From Siphonodentalium dalli (lineage: Eukaryota > Mollusca > Scaphopoda > Gadilida > Siphonodentaliidae), in NCBI GenBank assembly GCA_032622095.1, contig CP136061.1:82000324-82064323 (forward strand): DNA of 64,000 nt, in the 5' to 3' direction. Position 1 is the first letter of the stretch. Each line of letters opens with the position of its first letter. A program made the position numbers and the translations under genes. Positions 11,560 through 22,869 of this stretch are shown one piece after another. The notes below the pieces were generated by a model. That model was not told the DNA's origin and did no database searches. It was given only the letters and a program-made list of their open reading frames with translations.

Positions 11560-12931
11560 TTGCCGCGCCTTTTTTTTTTACAAATTCAGCCAATAGACAC
11601 AGGTTTTATTGGTAACGAACCAGGTTTAACAGCTGAATATTCAACTGTTAGTACACAGAGTGAAATAATTCCAGTGCTTGTTAGCAATTATACAGATAAG
11701 CATGTTAATTTACGACGTGAGTGTATCGTGGCAAAAGTCGACGCAGTACAATGCGTGGATTTACCTGATCATAATAAAACATGTATCACCAGAAGAGATT
11801 AATCTAGAAGACTTACAAGTTCCAGATACATTTAGGGATGATTTAATAACATTAATAAGAGATAATAGTGAGATTTTTGCTACAACATTAACCATTTACC
11901 CAACAAAGCGGCCAAAAACGCCCAAATAAAGCTTCAACAGCCTAAAATATATTCGGTCTGTCTCAATAACACCATACAAATATGGATATCATTGGAACCG
12001 GTTCATTGACCACATTCTTTAACAATTTTATAATTTTTTCTTACATTTTTTATAATATTTTTCTACATTCTTTGACAATTTTATCATTTTTAATATGTGT
12101 TAAGCTAATGTATTCTCTTATATATGCGAGGCGACCTATGGTCGACTCGCATATATAAGAGACTGCATTGGCACAGGGCCGTTCTGTTGGGTAAAGGGTT
12201 AACCGAACTTAGATGTACTACTGCTGTAACCATGGAAATCCCAACAGGGGATCATGAACCAATTCGATTACTGCCTTATAGATGTCTTTTGCAAAAACGC
12301 AAACACCTCAGCAAAACAAAAGATGAATTGTTACAAGCAAAGATAATGTCAACGGCTCCAAGCAATGAATGGGCATATCCTTGTAAACTTTTGTGCAAAT
12401 CTGATAACTCATATCGATATATAGCAGATCTACGTCGTTTGAACGCTATTACCAAACCAACATTTGTCCCAATGGATCAGATAGAAGATATTCTGGCGGA
12501 AATGAAAGCTGTTAAATATATAACAGTTTCGATTGTTTTTCTGCATACAAATGTATTCAAATACACCACGCAGATCGAACTAAAGCCACTATTACTTGTT
12601 TCCGAGGTAATTTTTCGTTTAATAGTACATGTTTTGGAGCTATTGGGAGTTCCAGTGCGTTTCTTCAACTCATGGCGTGTTAGAGGGAGTTAAAGGATGC
12701 CACGCTTATGTCGACGATTTAATGTTGTATCCAGTCGACAAGCTTTCTCATTTACAGCTTATTCAAGAGGTATTTGAGAGACTTAGGAAGTTTAATATAA
12801 AATTAAAGTTAAAGAAATGTTATTTTTATAAGACCGAATGTTCATTTTTGGGCCACATCGTTGATCAACATGGGGTGAGACTAGATGCGAATAAAGTAAA
12901 AACAATTCAAACATTATTGCCGCCAATGTGA
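11560..12931 (+). pseudogene. Gypsy pol: linker and reverse transcriptase, split by a MITE
   Basis: The protease-RT linker (11560-11891, with frame changes) reaches the words NSEIFATT at the MITE insertion. The same frame resumes at 12203 with TELRCTTAVTMEIPTGDHEP, the usual N-terminal RT region. It continues through SYRYIADLRRLNAITK (about 12410-12457) to about 12525. After a frameshift come DCFSAYKC and an FGAIG-like segment, then a second shift leads into GCHAYVDDLMLYP (about 12697-12735), the catalytic YVDD box. The block LKLKKCYFYKTECSFLGHIV follows. All standard RT blocks are present but in at least three frames. Confidence 0.85.
11892..12198 (+). mobile_element. TTAA-flanked MITE, copy 1 (piggyBac-like)
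   Basis: The 307-bp insert is flanked by TTAA at 11888-11891 and 12199-12202. Its ends are CCATTTACCCAAC and GTTGGGTAAAGGG, which are inverted repeats. It shares an A/T-rich core and one large palindrome (12104-12172) with copies at 25389-25769 and 26987-27356. It has a single palindrome where the other copies have two, so it is an internally deleted version. TTAA duplication with CCC-starting ends is the piggyBac pattern. It has no coding capacity. Confidence 0.88.
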
Positions 12932-13450
12932 AGCAAGTCAGAAGTGTCATAGGATCATTCTCGTGGCTCAGGAAATTCATTCCTAAATTCAGCGAAATAT
13001 GTGGACCATTGGTAGAATTAACAAAGGAAATCACAAAATTTGTATGGACGGATCAGTGTGCTGAGGTATTTAAGAAATATTTTAAATTCTTTAACGGAGG
13101 TGACATATCTCGCATATCCAGACAAAAACAAACTCTTTATAATGTATATTGATGCTAGTGCCAGAGCTATTGCGGCATTAATTACACAGTCACGTGACCC
13201 AGGTGACCCGTGTATATCAAGATATAATACGGAAAATCCCATGCATTTTATTTCAGCATGGCTGAATAAAACTCAAATTCGTTCATGGAGTACATTGGAG
13301 CACGAATATTTTGCCATTTATTGGGAAATAACGAAATTACAGTTTTACATTAGTGGATCGCAACTAATTATAAAAGCTGATCATAAAGTGTTAACAAACA
13401 TGTTATCTGCTCCTATGGATAAAAAACGTCGCACGGTGGGCTGCATATAA
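12928..13450 (+). pseudogene. Gypsy pol: connection and RNase H domain
   Basis: The connection segment VRSVIGSFSWLRKFIPKFSE (from about 12931) is followed by LVELTKEITKFVWTDQCAEV. A frame change near 13100 leads to the RNase H start FIMYIDASARAIAALITQ (about 13135-13190), with the first catalytic aspartate in YIDAS. Next comes RSWSTLEHEYFAIYWEI with the conserved glutamate, then LIIKADHKVL, which carries the third acidic position. The domain is recognisable and its key acids remain, but its N-terminal join is out of frame. Confidence 0.82.
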
Positions 13451-13569
13451 GCCACAAACAATTGACATACCCGGCAAAGTGAATATATTTGCAGATGATA
13501 TAAGACCTACAGATGATGAACATTATGATATGTCGGTAGTACCAGAGCAATGAGATTTAACAGGACCTG

Positions 13570-14540
13570 ACCTTGAAGTACCAATGGATGTTGACATAAT
13601 TGATACATCAAAATTAAACACAAAACAATTTGCAAATTGTCGTATAGACAAAATTTTACATGAACAGCAGGAATCCATTCAGTTGGAAGGTTTTGACATG
13701 AAAGTTGAACAACAATAGGATGTGGAAGCTATATATATCATTCAGAAAATTGAATTCCACAAAACCACCCAAACAAATAGCCAATAAATATATTGTAATA
13801 AAAGATGTTCTTTATTTCATCAGTAATCATGGTGAAGATCCGAGTATTCGTCTATTTATTCCCGCAAATATTCGTCATGCTGTATCCAAACAATACCACG
13901 ACCTAGCCTGTAATTTTTCAACAGTTAAAACTTTTGCAACTGCAAAAATTAAATATTATTGGCCAAATATGTATAAAGATATACAAAATTATTGTTAGGT
14001 TTGCACGATTTGTAAGATGGGAAATTTATCACAACAGAAAGCTCCAATACAAGTGATGGACAACCCGAAATTTCTTGTTGCGACAATAAGCGCTGATATA
14101 CAAGGACCGTTTGAAACAACAAATTCCAATAACAAATATATTTTAACTTTTATTTGTTGTCTGACTAAATATGTCGAGGCATTTGCAATACCTGACAAAC
14201 GAGCAGAAACTGTCGTAATGCTATTCTTAGATGATGTAATAAGTAGACATTCTTGCTGTTTGAATTTAATAATGGACAATGGTACAGAATTCAAAAATAA
14301 ACATGGATCAAGTTTATAAATGAACTCAATATACATCATATTTATAGTTCCCCGTGTCATCCTTCTCCGAATGGTTCAGTTGAGAAACTGCGTGCAATTT
14401 TTAATTATATACCATCTAAATTGGTGTTACAGAATACCCACACGTTGGACATGTATATATCACAAGCATTGTTTGCGATGTGTGTTCATGTAAATGACAC
14501 TACAAAATTTAGTCTGTGTTTTTTATTATATCACCGGGAA
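13570..14540 (+). pseudogene. Gypsy pol: integrase
   Basis: The open segment 13705-13998 carries DVLYFISNHGEDPSIRLFIP and an HHCC-type N-terminal module (HAVSKQYHDLAC... then YC, a stop, VCTICK). After the TAG at 13996-13998 the frame continues to 14319 with the core domain: SADIQGPF (first D), a beta-rich stretch KYILTFICCLTKYVEAFAIP, and IMDNGTEFKN (second D). The glutamate region, SSPCHPSPNGSVEKLRAI (about 14346-14400), follows after a stop. The DD35E geometry is visible, but the gene is broken. Confidence 0.85.
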
Positions 14541-14697
14541 CCCACTTAAAGTCTGGATAATATTCTAAAACCTAGATTGCAATATGTAGGTAAAGATTTC
14601 ACATCATTAGCTTTACAAGAACACAGAAATTTCCGTTTAAGATCCCAAATTAGAGTGAACAAAAAGAATAAACAAAGAAAAGAAGTTTCCTTCGATA

Positions 14698-15261
14698 TAG
14701 GAGACGGGTAGAAAAACGGGTAAATTGAGTTTGTCTTGGCAAAGTCATTGGAATATAAGAGAAAAATATAGCAAGGTATCATTTTTAATTAAAGATCAGT
14801 TAACTGGTCGCACAGTACGGTGTCATGCAGACAATATTCGTAAGGCCGATCGTGCTAGGAAACTTCAACCGAAAGACACTATACGTCAATTACGACGACA
14901 GCGTTTCGTAGTTAATACTTCTGATGCAGACCCAGAACAACCTGCATCGTCAAATTTGTAGTCCAGTGACTAAATTCCACGTGCTCAGCTAATGGAGACA
15001 AAACTCCTCGAGTGACGTCGAAATACCACATCTTGAATGGGCAGATCGATTATGCGCTAATAATCAACATAACAATGAGTCAGAATCATTTGCGTCTGCA
15101 AATGAAGAAATTGAAAATGTTGTGTCTGAGAGTGTCAACCAATATGGACAAACAAATGTTTTTGAAATGGATATAAATTTAAATTTGCGTGCATATGATG
15201 AATATACGCAATCATGTGTGAATGATATCACTCGTGTTGTTAACACACCAGAAACAATATA
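14698..15261 (+). pseudogene. Gypsy pol: C-terminal GPY/F-like module and acidic tail
   Basis: 14725-14961 encodes KLSLSWQSHWNIREKYSKVS followed by TGRTVRCHADNIRKAD, which resembles the basic chromatin-facing C-terminal module of Gypsy integrases. After a frame change, an open stretch from about 15000 to a TAG at 15259-15261 encodes an Asn/Glu-rich tail (VEIPHLEWADRLCANNQHNN...). No domain is recognised in that tail. It is the last coding sequence of the element that I can follow. Confidence 0.65.
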
Positions 15262-16545
15262 GCTTATGTGTCAGAAAAAATTACTATCAGGACTACAATA
15301 AAATCGTAATTAACAGTATGAATATGTAATAGTAAAACATCCTTAAAGGAATATGATCCTGAAAAAAAATATAGTATTTTCTTTCAATGTACCGATAATA
15401 TATATAAAATGTCCATTAGGCGCATATAATCTAATATTCGGCCGCCAATCGTTATTTTTATAACGATTAAAAAAAATTCGAAGTTAGCCGAAGATTTTGT
15501 GTTGTAGACAAAGTCACGTGATCATCGGCCCGATCACATGATTGTCACGTGTAAACAGAAGCATAGCACATGATCGATCACGTGGTAACTCATTGACAAC
15601 GCATAGATACGCAATGGTGGTATTATAAAGTTTGCTCGCGCAAAGCGATCATGAATTTCGATCGCGGCTTTTGAAGTTTGTCGTGTTATGTGGGAACACT
15701 GCAAATGCAAAACTTCGCAGAAATACATCGCAGTTCTTGTAATTAAACGTCTTTATCGTGTTATTATTATTATATGTATCGCGATGTGTTGTTATTATAA
15801 AGCCATTTCCGTATATTACGTAGGACCTAGTCTACAACTGTTCCCGTGAAAGAATTCACAGATGAAGACTTTGGTATATTAATAAGTATATTCTACCACG
15901 ATGTATTAATAAATTATCGTATATTAATTATTTCGGTTTTGCGCGCAGTTATCTATATTAACACCTGCTCGTGATTATCTTTTTTTTTCGTTACCGGAAT
16001 AGTCCAAGTTATATTATATATTCATATAAAGATTGCATATATATGCGAAGACTTTCACAGTTATTAGACAATTATCATTTCATAAACATTCAAATTTCCA
16101 GATGCCCTTAGTTGTGTGACAATAAAGAGCGTTTCGGTTTAATTTATCGTAATGCGGTAAAACAAAAATAATTCGGTTTATTGCTGTCGGACTTAATAAA
16201 TTATAATCAAGCCATTCATTAGCAATATGATACGATAAGTTCATTTTCATAGCTATGAATCGTATATATATTGGGGCAATAGGGCGTTTAGGCCTATATA
16301 TATTTCGGAATATTGCCCCCCCCCCCTCAAAAAATAAAACAATCTTGCCGACTGTCACTGATGAAAATTCGCTGCGTCTATGCATGGTCAGTGGCCTATA
16401 AAATTAGCACTCTAGCGATGCGGTCTATTGAATATCCCGGTCATAAATCGTCAATAAGATTATAAAATATATAAACGTTCGCCATGGTTCGTTTAAACAT
16501 CCAATTATATATAAAAATGGAGGGATAATAATATGTAATCCCATA
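15262..16545. other. No gene; E-box cluster and C-run
   Basis: No coding signal is seen. Three CACGTG words lie close together (15515, 15547, 15579). An 11-base C-run (16316-16326) pairs partly with an upstream TTGGGGCAATA. A minus-strand CGCTCTTTATT word lies near 16118-16128. No copy of the Gypsy LTR is visible here. Confidence 0.5.
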
Positions 16546-16549
16546 TACA

Positions 16550-16960
16550 AGCGCTCTTTATTCGCACCATATCGGGAATATGCTTAACAGTGAACACTCT
16601 TTGTTGTGTCATGGTAAAGGAACATGGGGACTCGACAATAGTTGACATCGTGATTATTTACTGATTACACAAATACACGTAAATACATATACGCGAACTT
16701 GCGATACACATGCTTTATATATCCGTCAAAGTCATAACAATTTCCGGTTTATTAAACTCTTTTTATTGGCACCATATTAGGAATACTCTTAACATGGAAC
16801 GCTCTTTATTGAGTCATAAGGACAATGGGGACTCGACTTAGAATAGTTGTCATCGTGAATTCTTTATTAAATTATTCATCAACATACTCCCCACTTTAAC
16901 TGCAATTGTATGTATTCGTAACGATGACTGACTCGTCAAATTAAACGCTCTTTATTTGGT
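16550..16960 (+). repeat. Diverged tandem repeat, about 205-bp period (CGCTCTTTATT family)
   Basis: Two clear units start at about 16553 and 16757. Each has CTCTTT...ATT(C/G)G(C)ACCATAT, then AC(A/G)CTCTTT...TGAGTCAT or TGTCAT, then GGGGACTCGAC. A partial third unit starts near 16943. The core word also occurs at 1775 (minus), 9567, 16120 (minus), 41326, 45465 and 48190. Confidence 0.7.
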
Positions 16961-16989
16961 ATATGTATTCGCTTTTTAGCGATATGTTC

Positions 16990-17316
16990 TATTGGATATA
17001 CAGTTGACGTTTTTCTTGGGATGGCATTCTCGTCGGTGGTCCGTTTGTTTAATGTGGGGGTTGTCGTCGGTAGCAACTGTTGGGGCCAAGTGTATTCGCG
17101 TTGTGCTCAAAACACCTTTTTCGAAGTGGACGGAACAAATTCTGGAACATTTCGTTGGCAACCACTTCAATAGTTTCTGATTTTGCGAACTGGTTTCCCA
17201 CATAAATCCCGACAAATTTCACGTAAACGAACATCGTTTGGAAATGAATGCAGAATTATACCTAATTGAGGGTCACTATACTGGCCACAGCCGAAAACAC
17301 TGCATTTATTTGCCAT
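16990..17316 (-). pseudogene. THAP zinc-finger domain fragment, frameshifted
   Basis: A start at 17316 on the minus strand gives MANKCSVFGCGQYSDPQLGI, then LHSFPNDVRLREICRDLCGK. This matches the N-terminal C-x2-4-C part of a THAP domain. About 40 residues later, in another frame, comes WLPTKCSRICSVHFEKG (about 17155-17110) with the closing C-x2-H. The parts join only with a frameshift near 17190. THAP domains bind DNA and occur in P-element-type transposases and in host factors. No transposase follows, so the parent gene is unknown. Confidence 0.65.
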
Positions 17317-19010
17317 TGTCAGGAATGAATTATTGTAAATACGGGACACTCGGGGCATATATATGGAAAATTCAAACAACATCGAGAACACGCACCGAAT
17401 AGAGTTCATGGCGGCTCGTGTTTTTATAAGCTTTATTTTTGACACTCAATCGGCCTTCTATATTTTTTGTCAAAACAATAACTTTCCAAACAGCACTTAT
17501 GACAAATCACAAGTGAAGATAACTCAACGGGTGATGACAATTCACCACGTGTACACAATTCTATTGACATGTGCCGCAGTAATTCCATTACACTCACGCG
17601 CTGATGTCGATTCCGCATTTCCCATCGCCACTCATATGACGTCATATAGGTAGACACAATTAACTCCGATTTCGTGTTTTTAATTAGGTTACTCATTTGA
17701 CGTCATATGAGGATTTGCGACAGAGACAACCGGTGGGGTATTATTTATTTATTTCTCATCTTATAGGGGTGGCTTTCCGATAGTGTTTTGTTGTTTCATC
17801 AGGATAGCAATCCTTTAAATAAATATTTATTGTAGTCCTACCAGAAGAACAAACAACATATAACACAATCCTGACTGTTAAAAGTCAGTATAATAAAGGA
17901 ATATCTATGATAAACTAATGAAATAACTAACAAATAGACGCTTTAATTAGTATTAATAACCGCATAGTCTCTATTTGTATATCAAGATATCCCCGGGACA
18001 AATGCCAATGTAGGCAAATCATGAGGTTCAACTCGATTTACATATCCGGACAATGGGTCCACCGGTCCAGGTATCGTATTAGCCATTGAAATGATAAATT
18101 TGCACATACAATTGTAGGGACCAGCATGTGGTATGCAATAGACTACCAAATCAGTTAACATGCGTGTTAGATGGGTTATTGTATAGGTAGGCACCAATGG
18201 GTTTAGAACTGCCTATACATACAGTACAACAATCAATCGTACCCGTGGTAATAGGGATAGTTTCTCATCTCACATCTCTGACCAGCCTCAGTGTCACCTT
18301 TGTCTGCAGACAAAACATTGCCCAGATGATATGAATAGGTATCGCGGAATTCGAGTGGTGTGATCAGCCCGTCTTCCTGGTTTGATTGTTGATATGCAGG
18401 GATATACAACCATGATTCTGGCAATGCGAATGAAAAGATAATTTCAATCAGTATGGTCGTTAGATGGCATGTACCAAACACAGATATCATTCAATTTTAT
18501 TCAATATGTAAATCACATATTAAGTTTCCTCTATAATTTAAAAATATGTTCATATAATATAGAAGTACATGTGGTATTTACTTTATCACGTGATTGCTAA
18601 TATATAGCTGCGAGTATTCTAACGAAATCTCAATAGCACATTGATTGGTTCTAATTTTACTGGAATGATGGACGATATTCACCAGATTTTAGCACTAATT
18701 TCACACCATGATAAATACATGATTGTTTTATTATAAATGTAGTCGTGTGGTTATCACACTGTAATTGTCTTCAGCGAAACTTCCACATCAGGGAATGCTA
18801 TGTCATGATATATGTATAGCGGTTCCCTTAATGTCATGCATCAAGACATACTTTTTAAAATCATAGGGCCACGTGTTATTAATCGTATACCCAACCTCCA
18901 TAATGTGCATATCCCACATTTAGTGCATGCCCATTCTTCTTTACCTATTACATAAAAAATATCTAAGAACTCGTTTATTTACGTCGAACAATTTGGGTTC
19001 ATCCAACACG
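17317..19010. other. No gene recognised
   Basis: Short open frames on both strands (for example 17363-17653 plus, 18233-18490 minus) have no recognisable domains. The DNA is AT-rich and of mixed composition. Its right end (from 19011) is the target sequence duplicated by the LINE that follows. Confidence 0.5.
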
Positions 19011-19099
19011 ATCAATGGTTGGTATTGTAAGTCATTATAATGACGTCACATGGGGCGAACCATCCAATATGCACCTTGCTGACATGCCAGACACGCAGA
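19011..19099 (+). repeat. Left copy of an 89-bp target-site duplication
   Basis: The block ATCAATGGTT...ACACGCAGA is repeated at 22870-22958 with one obvious mismatch (GGTATTG versus GGTAGTG). The two copies exactly bracket a full LINE, so they are best read as its target-site duplication. Confidence 0.92.
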
Positions 19100-19157
19100 A
19101 ATAACCCTGACCGAGCTGTGGATTACTTTTCATCTGTCTTCCAAATTAACTTCAGTT

Positions 19158-19235
19158 CCGTCACGGTACGATGCTTTTCGGTCATGAACATCCCATAAAT
19201 GGGTATCTCTGCCGAGCAGCATCGTATAGTGACGG
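19158..19235 (+). other. Inverted repeat enclosing the LINE start codon
   Basis: CCGTCACGGTACGATGCT (19158-19175) pairs with 19218-19235 at 16 of 18 positions. The ATG at 19199 lies in the loop, itself within a small CCCAT/ATGGG stem. In RNA this would present the start codon in a stem-loop. A regulatory role is inference. Confidence 0.7.
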
Positions 19236-22200
19236 GAATTTTTGATTCAAAGAAGAAAGCCCCGTCGCAGAAAATAAAACATGTTACATGCAGCTTTCTC
19301 ATATTGAAATCATTCCGTGGATCAAGTATTAGGCTACCGTTGATCCTGGTTTTAATTACAGCGCTTCTTATAATTTCAGGTTCAGTCCATGTCAATCCGG
19401 GCCCTGTACTAGACCAGACATTAATAACTGAAAACCATCCCGACACTTTGACCATTTTCCAACAAAATATAAGAAGCATTCGGAATAAAATCCACAAAAT
19501 AAATCACATAATATCTGATTATGATATATTATGCTTTACCGAAACTCATCTGGACCCCTCATACCCATGTGAAAATATTCTTATTGAAGGATTCACCCCT
19601 CCTGTCCGAGCCGATCGGGATTGTCATGGTGGTGGTATTTGTGTATACTTCGACGATAACTTATTATACAAGCGCATCGAAAGTCTCGAATTTGACACGT
19701 CTGTAATGTGGTTTGAAATACGCAGTAAACTTACAAAATTTCTCTTATGTCTATCATACCGATCAGAGTACTTCTGTGCCCCAAACTATTGGACCCTCTT
19801 CGAGGAATCCATTTTTGAAGCGTTAGATATTTCCCATAAAGTAATACTACTTGGGGATTTTAATTCAAATTATCTAGATCCCTCGTCCAAACTTAAAAAT
19901 ATCACGGACTATTTTTCACTCAGAAATGTGATTACATCCCCGACCAGAATCACTGCTACATCCGCGACGCTTCTGGACCCCATCATTATAAGCCCTGACA
20001 TTCAAGTGAGGGATGCCGACATCCTTGACTTAGAAATTTCGGACCACTTAGGTGTTTATGCGACCATCTCATTTGATCAACTGTCATCCCCTTCCTTCCA
20101 AAGGAAAATATGGAACTATAATCGCGGCGACTTCCAAAAGGCGGAAATTTTAATAAATGATATAAATTGGGACGATCTCCTCCAGCCTGAAAACGACATT
20201 GATAGGGTAGTGCAAATTTTCTATGATAAATTCTTTGAAATAATGCGAATCACTATACCACAAACTACAGTTACGATAAGATCGAAAGACAAAATTTGGT
20301 TCAATAGCGACATCCGACGTGAGATTCGACGTCGAGATAGATTGCGATCGGTCGCCATCAAGTCTGGCACTGAAAATAATTGGACAAAATACAAAAAATC
20401 GAGGAACAAAGTCAACAACATGAAAAAGTATGCGAAAGCCAAATTTGAAAACAATATCGAAGATAGGGTAAATGACAGTTCTTCGCCCCGTGAATTCTGG
20501 CATCTCATCAACTTTCTTTTGAACAAAAAGAAGATAACAAAAATACCACCTATTTATTCTACGGATGGAGATATTAAAGTCAATGGTGTATCTTTTGTCT
20601 CAAACGATTTGGGAAAAGCCGAGTGCCTGAATACAAAATTCCTCTCAAATTCCACGATTGACCAGAAAGATCACAAACTACCTGATTTCAGTTCACGATG
20701 CAATAAAGAATTATCAGAACTTATATTTTCAGTCGATGATGTCATATCTGCGATCAGATCACTTAAAACGAACAAAGCCTATGGCTATGACGGAGTTAGT
20801 CCAAAAATGCTCCACGGCACGGCTAACGCTATAGCCCACCCTCTTTTCTTAATTTTTAAAAAATCTCTACAAACGGGAAAGTTCCCATCATAGTTGAAGA
20901 AAGCCAATGTGATTCCTATCTTTAAAAATGGAGATTCCGCAGATAGCGCTAATTACCGACCAATTTCCCTTCTACCATGCCTGGGTAAAATTCTTGAAAA
21001 GTTAGTTCTAAAGAGAATCTCGTCCTTTTTCGATGAGAATAAACTCCTATTTCAAAATCAGTCGGGTTTCGTTCCGAAACACAGCACTACATTCCAAATG
21101 ATTGATCTTTATCACCAGCTGTGTCAGACACTCGACAAAGGCTTATACACTTGTTCAGTATTTTGTGATATCTCTAAAGCCTTCGAGAGAGTCTGGCACA
21201 GAGGGTTGATTGCCAAAACTACCGCGTATGGGATAACAGGGTCGCTTTCTAAATGGCTGGAGGACTATCTCACTAACAGGAAGCAAAGGGTCCGAATCAA
21301 TAACACTTATTCTGATTTTGAAACCATCACAGCGGGTGTTCCCCAAGGATAAATCCTTGGGCCTTTCCTATTTTTAATATACATTAATGACATACCAGAT
21401 AACCTCACATCAACTGTTAGAATGTATGCTGATGACACATGTCTCACAGCTTCTCACTTCAATCTTAACATCCTACAATCAGAACTAAACGAGGACCTCA
21501 AAAGGGTCAGTCTATGGGCAGACAACTGGTTAGTTTCGTTCAATCCCAAGAAAACCAAGGCAATATCCTTCTCATTCGTGCCTCAAGATAATTCCCCAGA
21601 TTTAATATTCCAGGACGAAACTATTTCATTTAACGAATCGCATAAGCACCTTGGCCTTGAATTTCAATCAAACTTAAAATGGAACAAACAAATAGAATAC
21701 CCAGCAAACAAAGCTGCCTCTAGACTATCACAATTGAGGAAATTTAAAAACGATCTCGAAAGAAAGACACTCGAAAAATTTTACAATGCGTATATCCTTC
21801 CTATTTTGGATTATGCTGACGTCGTATGGGATTCAGCACCCGATTACTTATTGGAAAAACTCGACCGAATACATAAAGACGCCGCTAGAATCGTAACCGG
21901 CCTAAATCGTTCAGTATCACTTAACAAGTTATGGCTTGAGGTAGGTTGGCGGACACTACACAGGCGTAGGCAACATCGCCATTTGCAAGCAATTTACAGA
22001 ATTATCAATAAAGACGCCCCTTTGTATCTGACATATCTCCTACCGGCCCGCTCCAGAGAACGATCGGATTATAATCTTAGATTTCCAAATAAATTTTATT
22101 CCTATTTCGCTAACACTGAGCATTTTAAACAGTCATTTCTCCCATCTGTTGTTCTGGAATGGAACAAATTACCTGTGTATGTAATCAATGCAACCTCTAT

Positions 22201-22486
22201 TTCCGATTTCAAAGCCAATTTAGGGATTATAGATCCAATAATAAAACCACCCTCTTATTTTTATACAGGAAAAAGGAAAATTAATACAATACACTGTAAA
22301 ATTCGGAATCAGTGTAGTGATCTCCGTTCGGATATGTTTGATAATCACATATCAGATTCGCCTATATGCCCCTGTAACTTAGACATTGAAGACGCCAATC
22401 ACTATTTTCATGTTTGCCCTTTATTTGTAGATCAGAGAATTGACTTTTACCGAAATTTAAGTATTAATGGCTTTCAATCATTATAA
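19199..22486 (+). pseudogene. LINE ORF: N-terminal 2A-like peptide, AP endonuclease, reverse transcriptase
   Basis: One frame spans 1095 codons, broken by TAG at 20891-20893 (probably a former tryptophan) and TAA at 21350-21352 (in PQG-stop-ILG, where the family has serine). Residues 45-60 are hydrophobic and are followed by SVHVNPGP (62-69), a 2A-like NPGP motif. The AP endonuclease has FQQNIRSIRNK, FTETHLD, LLGDFNS and EISDHLG. RT blocks are KTNKAYGYDGVSPKML, ANYRPISLLPCLGKILEKL, QSGFVPKHSTT, FCDISKAFERVWHRGL, the catalytic MYADDTC (about 21422) and the thumb LGLEFQSNLKWN. The C-terminus has a Cys/His cluster, CPCNLDIEDANHYFHVCPLF (about 22368-22427), usual for LINEs. In an active copy the protein would nick the target and copy its own RNA. 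Confidence 0.92.
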
Positions 22487-22869
22487 GCAAATCATTTCTT
22501 ATATGGGGTAAAAGGTATATCAAATCAAAAGAACACTACTCTTTTCCGCATTACTCAATCTTTTATATCTAAAACAGAGCGTTTTGAACAAACCCATGTA
22601 TGGTAAATTTCGCTATTCATCTTTCAACTCACTGAGTTCTAGCGTTTTCTTCATAACCGAGATTGGAATACAGATGGAAACCCGACATCCGCAGCACACA
22701 CACTCTGCACTCTTCTTTATAAACAGTTTGCTATATCTGCTATGTATTTGTATGTATGTTCCATGATTGTATTAGGAGAGGGGCAAGTTTGTAAGTTTTG
22801 TAACTTGTGCCCTGATCCCTATGTATATTTTGTTTCTAAATACATTAAAATATGTTTAAAGTAAAGTAA

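Larger units (their letters stand above)
10262..15261 (+). mobile_element. Ty3/Gypsy LTR retrotransposon remnant
   Basis: In order: LTR (10262-10683), PBS, aspartic protease, reverse transcriptase, RNase H, integrase and a basic C-terminal tail. Stops and frameshifts break every domain. No gag is recognisable between the PBS and the protease, where only about 400 bp remain. No second LTR matching 10262-10683 follows the coding region. A TTAA-flanked MITE (11892-12198) is nested in pol. It is an old, incomplete, inactive copy. Confidence 0.85.
19100..22869 (+). mobile_element. Nearly complete APE-type LINE
   Basis: A 3.77-kb insert lies between the 89-bp direct repeats. It has a short 5' leader (about 99 bp), one long coding frame (19199-22486) with endonuclease and reverse transcriptase, a 3' untranslated region, and an A-rich end with a TAAAGTAAAGTAA tail (about 22857-22870). 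Only two stop codons interrupt the frame, and I see no frameshift. That, with the near-perfect target duplication, suggests a fairly recent insertion. The motif set fits the jockey/CR1 group of non-LTR elements; a finer clade would need a tree. Confidence 0.92.

Noticed and set aside
16080-16385. 101-codon minus frame downstream of the THAP fragment as its continuation
   Set aside because: No THAP-protein or transposase motifs, and it includes a C-run and repeat words.
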